A stretch of DNA of 64,000 nucleotides from Dyella solisilvae (lineage in GTDB: Bacteria; Pseudomonadota; Gammaproteobacteria; Xanthomonadales; Rhodanobacteraceae), in the NCBI RefSeq assembly GCF_003351225.1, contig NZ_QQSY01000007.1, forward strand, positions 62,001 to 126,000. Reading direction: 5' to 3'. A model generated the notes under the pieces. It made no database searches. It was not told the DNA's origin and saw nothing but the letters and a program-made list of their open reading frames with translations. The position numbers and the translations under genes were made by a program. Numbering within the stretch: the first letter of the stretch is position 1; every line of letters starts with the position of its first letter. This document shows, in pieces, positions 57,480 to 64,000 of the stretch.

Positions 57480-58030
57480 TCGGCCAGCTGTTCGCGCAGT
57501 CGGTTCATGGCATAGCGCAGGCGCGACTTGGCAGTCTCGCGTCCCACGCCGGTGACTTGGGCGATCTCCTCCACGCTCAGTTCGTTTTCCAGCCGTAGCA
57601 GCACAGCGGTGCGCTGCTCCTCCGGCAGGTCCTCGATCGCGCGCTGCAGGCGGCGTCGGCGTTCGAACTCGGACCATACATGTTCCGGCTGCTGCTGATC
57701 CGGCGAGGCCACCTGCATCAGCGCCAGTTCGGCTTCCTCCCCCGTGGCGAGGGGGCGCTTGCGACGGTAGCTGTCGACCAGCAGGTTGTGCGCGATCTGC
57801 AGCAGCCAGGTGCTGAACTTCGCCTGTGGCGTGTAGCGGGTGCGCGCTGCGACCACCCGGCTCCAGGTTTCCTGGAACAGTTCCTCGGCCAGCCGCGGAT
57901 CGCGCGCGCTGCGCAGCAGGAAGCGATAAAGCGTACCCCGATGTCGCGCGTAGAGCGCGTCGAACGCAGCCAGCTCGCCTCGCGCGTAGGCCAGCATCAG
58001 CGTTGCGTCGTCATCCACCGGGGCTTCCAT
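57476..58030 (-). CDS. ECF-family RNA polymerase sigma factor
   Basis: 184 residues, a second ECF sigma in the window. Seen: region 2 (FDALYARHRGTLYRFLLRS, AEELFQETWSRVVAARTRY, FSTWLLQIAHNLLVDSYRR) and region 4 (DLPEEQRTAVLLRLENELSVEEIAQVTGVGRETAKSRLRYAM). ATG 58030 gives MEAPVDDDATLML, the likely start. It heads an operon with the proline-rich anti-sigma and YigZ. Signal and targets are not evident. Confidence 0.93.
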   Translation of the reverse strand: MEAPVDDDATLMLAYARGELAAFDALYARHRGTLYRFLLRSARDPRLAEELFQETWSRVVAARTRYTPQAKFSTWLLQIAHNLLVDSYRRKRPLATGEEAELALMQVASPDQQQPEHVWSEFERRRRLQRAIEDLPEEQRTAVLLRLENELSVEEIAQVTGVGRETAKSRLRYAMNRLREQLAE

Positions 58031-58201
58031 GGGCGGCGAGGTTAAGCCAAAGCGGCCGTGCCCGTAAGCATCAGCGGCCGTCGTCGCTGGGAGCGGCCGC
58101 GGATAGGCAGGCATGGGGCAGTGGCGTCGTCGAAAGGTCCATGCCGGTGGAACGCACGGGCCGCCGTGGTGGGGTTAAGTCCGAACCGGAGGCCTGGGGA
58201 T

Positions 58202-58702
58202 CTATTGCGGGGCGTAGGCCCAGACCTTGGACTCGCCACCGGTGCTGAGGATGCGTCCTTGACGACGGATCAGGTGCTCGGTGCTGCGATCGCGCCCCAC
58301 CGTCATCTTGCCCAGGCGGGCCGTGGAGACGGTTTGCACCGTCGCCTGCTTGCGATCGGTCGACAGCTCGATGCTCTTGATCTCCAGCTCGATGTCGAGC
58401 GCCACGCGGCCGCCCGTGGCGGCGCTGAGGCGCTGCATCGTGCTCAGGGACTCCCTGATGCGCCCGCACAGGCCCGGCTTGTCGTAGCGCTGCGCGACCG
58501 ACTCATCACCCCGCCGCGTCGTCTCCTCGCCGGAGTAATCGTCAGCCATGCGGGCGCACAGGCTATCGGCATCGAAGCGACGCATCGCCTCCTCGTCGGC
58601 CGCGTAGGCCTCGCGGATCTGCGTCTCGGTCATGCGGCGGCCGTAGTCGAAATACCAGAACGCCAGGCCGGCCAGGATCGCCAGCAGGATCAGTTTCTTC
58701 AT
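58202..58702 (-). CDS. Small exported or membrane-anchored protein, function unknown
   Basis: Not recognised. 166 residues. Seen: N-terminal KKLILLAILAGLAFWYF (a signal or anchor), a helix rich in charged residues (TETQIREAYAADEEAMRRFD), two cysteines (SLCARM, PGLCGRI) that could pair, and a C-terminal beta-rich half (VALDIELEIKSIELSTDRKQATVQTV; GKMTVGRDRSTEHLI) reminiscent of an NTF2-like or SnoaL-like fold. ATG 58702 is chosen over the in-frame start at 58723. It stands alone upstream of the ECF operon, 171 nt away. Confidence 0.72.
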   Translation of the reverse strand: MKKLILLAILAGLAFWYFDYGRRMTETQIREAYAADEEAMRRFDADSLCARMADDYSGEETTRRGDESVAQRYDKPGLCGRIRESLSTMQRLSAATGGRVALDIELEIKSIELSTDRKQATVQTVSTARLGKMTVGRDRSTEHLIRRQGRILSTGGESKVWAYAPQ

Positions 58703-58831
58703 GGGTCCCTCCCTGTGGGTCACGGCCGTCTCCGGCCGTTCACATCTGTTCCGTGATGTGGCGCAAGTTATTGCGACTGTGGCACGGCGGCGCGAGCCAT
58801 GTCACCCCGCGGGTTGGCGATGACGGTGCGG

Positions 58832-60262
58832 TCAGGGAATATCCGGACCCGCCAACGGGTGATGGAAATCCTCGGGTTCGAGCCGCTGGGTGAGGCGGAA
58901 CACGCCTTCGTGCACTTTGCGAGGCAGCACCACATCCAGCACGGTGGTCTGATGCGGGCCAAGCGCATGGAACAGGTCGTCGCCGGGCAGGGTGGTGGCG
59001 ATCGCATGGTGAACCAGCCCGCCGAGGTCGGCCGGTTGCACCGTCACGCTGTAGGGACGATGGTCGGCCACGGCGGCGCGCAGCGTCCTGCGGTGGCCAC
59101 GTGGATCGGCAACGCGGGCGGCGCCGCCGAGCAGCGCGTGGTTGAGGAAAAAGGTGACCACATTGGGTTGGCGGCTGTTGGCCTGTCGATCGAGCATGAA
59201 GCCTTGCGGCATCCAGTCAGGGTTGGGCGGCGTGCCGGCGTTGAGCACCACACGGGCGCCCAGCATGGGCTCGCCGCTTTCGTCGGTCAGTCGCACGATC
59301 AGCATGCTGCGCGGATCGTGCAGGTGTACGCGGGCGGGAAACGGGCCCGCTGATTCGAACTCCACCAGATCGGCATCGCGCGCGAGGTTCTCGGCGTCGA
59401 ACGCGTCGCAAAGCTGCGCGTAGCCATCGCCGTCGTGCACCTGCAGGCAACGCAGCAGGGACTCGATGGTGGCTTCGGGGGCCGCGGCCATGATGCCTTG
59501 CGCGTCTCCCGAGTGCGCGGCGCCCGGAATCAGCTTGAAGGCCGTGCGCGGCGCGCTGGTCACGTTAAGCGCCAGCATGTCGCCGCCGCCATCCGGGCGC
59601 GTGAGTACGGCATGTCGCGCATTGAGGTTGGCGGCCGCGACGCGCACCACGCCGTCGGAGCCGTTTTCGCCGGTGTAGCTGTTGATGTGGTCGTAGAGCG
59701 AACGGTCAGGGCGATCGCCGGTCAGCACGAACAGATACTGCCCGCGTTGCGCCCTATCGTCGCCGTGGATGTGGTCGAGATTCAGCGACAGCGATTCGGC
59801 GCTGCCCAGCTCCAGCCAGTCCAGGATGCGCCGGCCCGGCTCCACGCCATCAGCCGATGCGTGCAGCCGTCCCAGCACGCTTTTGCCCAAGGCCGCCAGC
59901 GCCGAGCCGAAATTGGCGGGCGCGAGCATCATCAGGTGGGTAAGGCGGATGGTGCTGAAGGCGCCGGGGCGATCGCGCTGCGCGCGCAGCCATTCGCGCA
60001 CCACCGGGCCACCCGTGGAATGGGTGATGCAGGCAAAACGGCTGCCGCGCAGGTGCAGGTCGCGCAGCGCGTGGTCGAATGCGCGCACGAGGTCCGGCAT
60101 GGTCACCGCGTCGTCGAAGCTCACATATTCCGAGAGCCACAGATCCGCGACGTCGAGGGCGATGCCCTGGGCGCGAGCCTCCTGCTGCAGGCGCTGGGGC
60201 AGGGCGCCGTAGGTGGAAGTACTGGTGACGCTCCAGCCGTGCACGAAGACGAGGGTGGTCAT
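58832..60262 (-). CDS. Lipase-like alpha/beta hydrolase with C-terminal beta domain
   Basis: 476 residues, no signal peptide seen. Seen: TTLVFVHGWSVTS (oxyanion region) at the start, nucleophile elbow ITHSTGGPVVREW with Ser at about residue 90, LMMLAPANFGSAL, and a later acidic/His region (GSDGVVRVAAANLN; GAAHSGDAQGI). The last 130 or so residues form a separate beta-rich domain (RVHLHDPRSMLIVRLTDESGEP). ATG 60262 fits; the open frame further upstream only mirrors the opposite strand. Possible lipase or phospholipase; no cognate immunity or secretion gene seen. Confidence 0.82.
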   Translation of the reverse strand: MTTLVFVHGWSVTSTSTYGALPQRLQQEARAQGIALDVADLWLSEYVSFDDAVTMPDLVRAFDHALRDLHLRGSRFACITHSTGGPVVREWLRAQRDRPGAFSTIRLTHLMMLAPANFGSALAALGKSVLGRLHASADGVEPGRRILDWLELGSAESLSLNLDHIHGDDRAQRGQYLFVLTGDRPDRSLYDHINSYTGENGSDGVVRVAAANLNARHAVLTRPDGGGDMLALNVTSAPRTAFKLIPGAAHSGDAQGIMAAAPEATIESLLRCLQVHDGDGYAQLCDAFDAENLARDADLVEFESAGPFPARVHLHDPRSMLIVRLTDESGEPMLGARVVLNAGTPPNPDWMPQGFMLDRQANSRQPNVVTFFLNHALLGGAARVADPRGHRRTLRAAVADHRPYSVTVQPADLGGLVHHAIATTLPGDDLFHALGPHQTTVLDVVLPRKVHEGVFRLTQRLEPEDFHHPLAGPDIP

Positions 60263-60406
60263 TGAGCGGGGTCCATGCTGCGCCTGGAATTCGGCCTTCC
60301 GGATGGCTGGCGTGGGCGCGGGAGCTGGGGCCGTGCCGCGCTCTCGCCCCAGATTGTGGCGAGGCTCTAAGATGCCACGACTTTCCACGGACCGGGGACC
60401 ACGACA

Positions 60407-61162
60407 ATGTTGACCCTCCTGTTCGCCATGCTGCTGTTGGCGGCGTTGCTTTATCGCTGGCGTTGGCGCCGGGCTGGACACGTGTTGGTGGGGCTGGCCG
60501 TGGTGGTGCTTTTTGCGGTGGGTTGCGGCACGGTCCCTCACATGTTGCTGCGCGACCTGCAAAGCCCGTATGACGTCGAGCCCGCGATCGATTGGGCGCC
60601 GCGCAACGCCATCGTTTTGCTCAGCGGGGGCACCACGGTGGCGGGTGACGAGCCGCTGCAGGTTTCCTATTTCGCCGATGGCCGCGTACTGCGCGCGGCG
60701 CAGCTTTATTACGCCTGCAAGCAGACCGGCAAGGAATGCCGCGTGCTGGCGGTCGGCGGCGATTCGCAGGACCACGGCGAGGCCGAGTCGGTGGTCTATG
60801 GGCGGGCGTTGCGCAAGCTGGGCATCCCGGCGTCCGATCTGTCCTTCGAGACGCGCAGCCTGACCACCTGGCAAAACGCGCAGTTCAGTCGCCCGATCCT
60901 GGCCGAGCTGGCGCCCCAGCACATGGTGCTGGTGACCTCGGGGATCCACCTTCGCCGGGCGCTGCTGTACTTCGCGCACTTTGGCATCACCCCCCAGCCC
61001 GTGGCCGGCGACTGGCTCAACTCGCGCCGCGAACTGCTGCCCGACTCGTGGAACTACGTCGTGACCGACGCCATCCTCCACGAGTACGCGGGCATCGTGC
61101 GCTACCGGGTCTACAACCTGCTGGGCTGGAACGCGCCCAAGGCGCCGCCACTGACGCAATGA
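60407..61162 (+). CDS. YdcF/ElyC-type DUF218 membrane protein
   Basis: 251 residues. Seen: two N-terminal membrane segments (about 2-16 and 23-45), then a DUF218 domain: IVLLSGGTTV, YFADGRVLRAAQLYY, VLAVGGDSQDHGEAES, SLTTWQNAQFSRPIL and VLVTSGIHLRRALLYF. In E. coli the relatives ElyC and SanA affect peptidoglycan and envelope integrity; the reaction is not established. Divergent from the hydrolase gene (144 nt apart); 89 nt before the ClC gene. Confidence 0.88.
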   Translation: MLTLLFAMLLLAALLYRWRWRRAGHVLVGLAVVVLFAVGCGTVPHMLLRDLQSPYDVEPAIDWAPRNAIVLLSGGTTVAGDEPLQVSYFADGRVLRAAQLYYACKQTGKECRVLAVGGDSQDHGEAESVVYGRALRKLGIPASDLSFETRSLTTWQNAQFSRPILAELAPQHMVLVTSGIHLRRALLYFAHFGITPQPVAGDWLNSRRELLPDSWNYVVTDAILHEYAGIVRYRVYNLLGWNAPKAPPLTQ

Positions 61163-61251
61163 CGCGGGTCATCCGGCCGTTCATTTTCCAGCCAGCTTTC
61201 GCGCTCGCATTTGCGTAACCTTGCCCGGCTTACGTTGCTGACGGCCTTCCG

Positions 61252-63114
61252 ATGCCCCCTGACATGCCGCACGAACCGCACTCACGTGCGGCGCTTCCGC
61301 TTGCCCCTTCGCTGGACCCCACCCTTGTCGACGCGCATATGCCGCGGCACTTCCGGCCGCTGGAGCGACGGGTGCTGTGGATTGCCGCGCTGGCCATGGC
61401 CCTCGGCTCACTCGTGGCCCTGGTGGCGCGTGCGCTGACCGGGCTCATAGGCCTGGTGACCAACCTGGCGTTCTATGGCCGCCTGAGTACCGAATTCAGC
61501 AGTCCGGCTTACAACCACCTGGGTCTCTGGGTGATCGGCGTGCCGGTGCTGGGCGGCCTGATTGTGGGCGCCATGGCGCGCTGGGGCTCGCGGGCCATTC
61601 GCGGTCACGGCATTCCCGAGGCGATGGAGCAGGTGCTGCTCAACGAGAGCCGCATTCCGCCGCGCATCACCTGGCTCAAGCCGGTGTCATCGGCCATCGC
61701 CATCGGCACGGGTGGACCGTTCGGCGCGGAGGGTCCGATCATCGCCACCGGTGGCGCCCTCGGTTCGCTGCTCGGCCAGTTGCTGCACGTGACGGCGGAC
61801 GAGCGCAAGACCTTGCTGGCCGCAGGCGCGGCCGCCGGCATGGCGGCGGTGTTCTCGGCGCCGATCTCCTCGGTGTTGCTGGCGCTGGAGCTGTTGCTGT
61901 TCGAACGCCGCGCACGATCGCTGATCCCGGTGGCGCTGGCCGCATCCGTCGGCACGGGCGTGCGCTACCTGCTGGAAGGCAATGCGCCGATGTTCCCCAT
62001 GCCGGACATCGCCACGCCGACATTCAGCGCCCTGGCCGCCTATATGGCCATGGGCGTGATCGCCGGGGCGGCCAGCGTCGGCATCACCAAGCTGACTTAT
62101 GCAATCGAGGACGGCTTCGAGAAGCTGCCGATCCACTGGATGTGGTGGCCGGCCATCGGTGGCGTCGCCGTGGGCGTGGTGGGTTATTTCATGCCAGCCA
62201 CGCTTGGCGTGGGCTATACGAATATCGCGGCGGTGATCGGCGGACAGATCGGGCTGGCAGGCATGCTGGCGCTGTGCCTGATGAAGCTGCTGTCGTGGTC
62301 GATCGCGCTGGGTAGCGGCACCTCCGGCGGCACCCTGGCGCCGCTGTTCACCATTGGCGGCGCCATGGGCGGCGTGCTCGGGCTGGTGTGCGTCGCGTGG
62401 TTGCCGTGGCTGCAGGTGGATGCGCGCGTGGCTGCGCTGGTGTGCATGGCGGCGATTTTCGCCGGCGCCTCGCGGGCCTTCCTCACCTCGGTGGTGTTCG
62501 CCTTCGAGACGACCCAGCAACCGCACGGCCTGGTGCCCCTGCTTGGCGCCTGCGCCATGGCCTACCTGGTGTCCGGGCTGCTGATGCGCAACACCATCAT
62601 GACCGAGAAGATCGCCCGCCGCGGCGTGCTGGTGCCTTCCGAGTACGCGGCCGATCACCTCGAACGCATCACCGTGGGTGAGGCCTGCAGCCGCCAGGTG
62701 GTCAGCCTGCATGCGACGCAGCCGCTGTCCGAAGTGCGGGCGTGGCTGACGACCCAGCAGGCCGCGGCGAAGCACCAGGGTTTTCCGGTGCTTGGCGACG
62801 ACGACCGGCTGCTGGGCGTCGTGACTCGGCGCGACCTGTTCGATGCCTCGACGCCGGATGACGCCACCGTCCACAGCCTGTTGCGCCGCGCCCCGCTGGT
62901 GGTGCGCGAGGACCACAGCCTGCGCGAGGCGGCTGACCATATGGTCGAAGCCGATGTCGGACGACTGGTGGTGGTGAGCGGCAGCGACGGCCAGCAGGTC
63001 GTGGGTATCGTCACCCGCGGCGATCTGCTGGCGGCGCATGCGCGTCGCTTGCGCGAGGCGCGTGAGGCGGGGCGGCATTTGTGGCCGAAGGCGAAGCAAC
63101 CTGTGGCGTCGTGA
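61252..63114 (+). CDS. ClC-family chloride channel or exchanger with two CBS domains
   Basis: 620 residues. Seen: ClC core (about 40-455) with GHGIPEAMEQ (the selectivity-filter serine of GSGIP is histidine here), GPFGAEGPIIATGGA (gating glutamate present), GSGTSGGTLAPLF, then two C-terminal CBS domains (about 480-610; VTRRDLFDA, VTRGDLLA). Where exchangers such as ClC-ec1 have the inner proton glutamate (IIEEM), this protein has LALELLL, so that residue is leucine. It may therefore be a channel rather than a proton antiporter, but this is inference. ATG 61252 is used; ATG 61264 is possible. Confidence 0.9.
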   Translation: MPPDMPHEPHSRAALPLAPSLDPTLVDAHMPRHFRPLERRVLWIAALAMALGSLVALVARALTGLIGLVTNLAFYGRLSTEFSSPAYNHLGLWVIGVPVLGGLIVGAMARWGSRAIRGHGIPEAMEQVLLNESRIPPRITWLKPVSSAIAIGTGGPFGAEGPIIATGGALGSLLGQLLHVTADERKTLLAAGAAAGMAAVFSAPISSVLLALELLLFERRARSLIPVALAASVGTGVRYLLEGNAPMFPMPDIATPTFSALAAYMAMGVIAGAASVGITKLTYAIEDGFEKLPIHWMWWPAIGGVAVGVVGYFMPATLGVGYTNIAAVIGGQIGLAGMLALCLMKLLSWSIALGSGTSGGTLAPLFTIGGAMGGVLGLVCVAWLPWLQVDARVAALVCMAAIFAGASRAFLTSVVFAFETTQQPHGLVPLLGACAMAYLVSGLLMRNTIMTEKIARRGVLVPSEYAADHLERITVGEACSRQVVSLHATQPLSEVRAWLTTQQAAAKHQGFPVLGDDDRLLGVVTRRDLFDASTPDDATVHSLLRRAPLVVREDHSLREAADHMVEADVGRLVVVSGSDGQQVVGIVTRGDLLAAHARRLREAREAGRHLWPKAKQPVAS

Positions 63115-63194
63115 GGCCTGGTTGAGTGATTCCTGCGAACCCCATCAAAGGGGGTAAGCGCACGAATTCAGCGTACTCGTGGAATGTGCAAAGG

Positions 63195-63243
63195 CACTGG
63201 ATCCCGGCTCTTGCCCCCTCCTTGGGGGTTCGCCGGGATGACG
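63195..63243 (-). repeat. Dispersed intergenic repeat, copy B (long form)
   Basis: Starts CACTGGATCCCGGC and ends GCCGGGATGACG, so read leftwards it has the same ends as copies A and C but a longer middle (49 nt) with an added hairpin CCCCC/GGGGG. Confidence 0.65.
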
Positions 63244-63266
63244 GTGAGGGTTCGACCCTTTTTGCT

Positions 63267-63296
63267 CGTCATTCCTGCAAAAGCAGGAATCCAGTG
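63267..63296 (+). repeat. Dispersed intergenic repeat, copy C
   Basis: 30 nt, CGTCATTCCTGCA to GGAATCCAGTG, with an ATTCCTGC/GCAGGAAT hairpin. It faces copy B head to head across 23 nt, so the pair has CACTGGAT-type outer ends like a small composite element. Confidence 0.7.
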
Positions 63297-63367
63297 TCTT
63301 TCCCATTGATGCCGCAATGGTGGACCAAAGGTTCCACCTTAAGCACGGTCAAGCCAGCTCCTTTACC

Positions 63368-64000
63368 TCAGCCCGCCCGCTTGAGCGACGCGATATCAAT
63401 CACGAAGCGATAGCGCACGTCGCTCTTGAGCACGCGCTCGTAGGCCTCGTTGATCTCCTGCATGTCAATCACTTCGATATCGCTGACGATGCCGTGCTCG
63501 GCGCAGAAATCCAGCATCTCCTGAGTCTCGGCGATGCCGCCGATGGCGGAGCCGGCGATCGAGCGGCGACCCAGCACCACCATCCCCGCCTGCACGGGCG
63601 GCTCGATGGGTTCGAGCAGGCCGACCAGGCAGTGCACGCCATTGAGGCTGAGCGTGTTGAGGTAGGGGTTGAGGTCGTGCGGTGAGGGCACGGTGTCGAG
63701 GATGAAGTCGAAGCGGCGTGCGACGGCGGCCATCTGCTTCGGGTCGGTCGACAGCACCACGTGGTCGGCGCCGAGGCGGCGCGCTTCGGCTTCCTTGCCG
63801 GGAGTGCGGGTGAACAGTGTCACGTCCGCGCCCATCGCCTTGGCGAACTTCAGGCCCATGTGACCCAGCCCGCCCAGACCGACCACCGCCACCTTGCTGC
63901 CCTTGCCGATGTTCCAGTGGCGCAGCGGTGACCAGGTGGTGATGCCTGCGCAAAGCAGCGGCGCGGCCGCCTTCAGGTCCAGCCTGTCGGAGATGGACAC
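63368..64000 (-). CDS. NAD(P)-dependent zinc alcohol dehydrogenase (5' part beyond window)
   Basis: C-terminal 210 residues of a medium-chain dehydrogenase of the cinnamyl-alcohol/YahK type; the N-terminal catalytic-zinc part lies outside the right edge. Seen: AAPLLCAGITTWSPLRHW, the cofactor motif VAVVGLGGLGHMGLKFAKAMGADV, ILDTVPSPHDLNPYLNTL, GSAIGGIAETQEMLDFCAEHGI and the closing NEAYERVLKSDVRYRFVID. Family members reduce a wide range of aldehydes with NADPH. No neighbour suggests a substrate. Confidence 0.92.
   Translation of the reverse strand: MSISDRLDLKAAAPLLCAGITTWSPLRHWNIGKGSKVAVVGLGGLGHMGLKFAKAMGADVTLFTRTPGKEAEARRLGADHVVLSTDPKQMAAVARRFDFILDTVPSPHDLNPYLNTLSLNGVHCLVGLLEPIEPPVQAGMVVLGRRSIAGSAIGGIAETQEMLDFCAEHGIVSDIEVIDMQEINEAYERVLKSDVRYRFVIDIASLKRAG

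Larger units (their letters stand above)
63115..63367. other. Repeat-bearing intergenic region
   Basis: No gene. It holds dispersed repeat elements B and C (63195-63296) in inverted orientation to each other and a small hairpin GTGGA/TCCAC near 63319-63340 close to the dehydrogenase 3' end. Confidence 0.5.

Noticed and set aside
60263-61159. N-terminal extension of the lipase-like gene to 775 residues
   Set aside because: The added part is antisense to the DUF218 gene; the hydrolase motif begins at the ATG at 60262.

Overview
The window looks like a core chromosomal segment of a GC-rich gammaproteobacterium of the Xanthomonadales/Lysobacterales, most like Rhodanobacteraceae (Dyella, Rhodanobacter, Luteibacter or Frateuria). 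The basis is protein character, several gene orders shared with Escherichia coli, Pseudomonas and Xanthomonas, and a dispersed intergenic repeat of the kind seen in this group. It is an inference from memory, not a database search. I see no insertion sequence, integrase, prophage, plasmid gene or CRISPR array; genes are dense and almost all are housekeeping.

Layout. 1-3.1 kb: ribonuclease D (cut by the edge) and a membrane-anchored FGE-like protein. 3.4-12.4 kb: tRNA-Leu, then the proteostasis block tig-clpP-clpX-lon-hupB, tRNA-Val, tRNA-Asp and ppiD. 12.4-18.1 kb: fabI, mltD-gloB, a methyltransferase, rnhA-dnaQ (same order as E. coli mltD-gloB-yafS-rnhA-dnaQ) and a PP2C phosphatase. 18.5-23.4 kb: tRNA-Ser, ppsA and its divergent regulator ppsR, a DUF1249 gene and a leftward tRNA-Ala-Glu-Asp operon. 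23.6-31 kb: a CPA2 antiporter, an FKBP isomerase, ugd-slyX-yaiL-like, and a FadB/FadJ-type enzyme. 31.1-37.4 kb: a small unknown gene coupled to a GGDEF-EAL protein, then rpoE-rseA-mucD. 37.6-43.5 kb: lepA-lepB-DUF4845-rnc-era-recO. 43.5-47 kb: a receiver-HPt protein and a YdbH/YdbL-type envelope pair. 47-54.1 kb: rlmD, CYTH phosphatase, nagZ, hpt, FMN reductase, MTI phosphorylase, csp, an exported asparaginase-family hydrolase and cutC. 54.1-64 kb: an ABC exporter, YigZ, an ECF sigma/anti-sigma pair, a small exported protein, a lipase-like hydrolase, a YdcF-like protein, a ClC channel and an alcohol dehydrogenase cut by the right edge.

How the genes fit together. Much of the window is protein quality control (trigger factor, ClpXP, Lon, PpiD, FKBP, MucD) and its envelope-stress control (RpoE/RseA, with candidate sigma-E promoters in front of rpoE and, more weakly, the FKBP gene). 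A second theme is recycling of small metabolites: NagZ, hypoxanthine phosphoribosyltransferase and 5'-methylthioinosine phosphorylase lie almost end to end, and the last two would form consecutive salvage steps.

No clear new multi-gene system stands out. The best leads are an apparent YnbE-YdbL fusion lipoprotein beside a YdbH-like protein, the MTI/hypoxanthine salvage cluster, a lysine-rich linker inside Lon, a cold-box-like 11-mer upstream of lon, and an ECF sigma/anti-sigma pair with a long proline-rich periplasmic arm.
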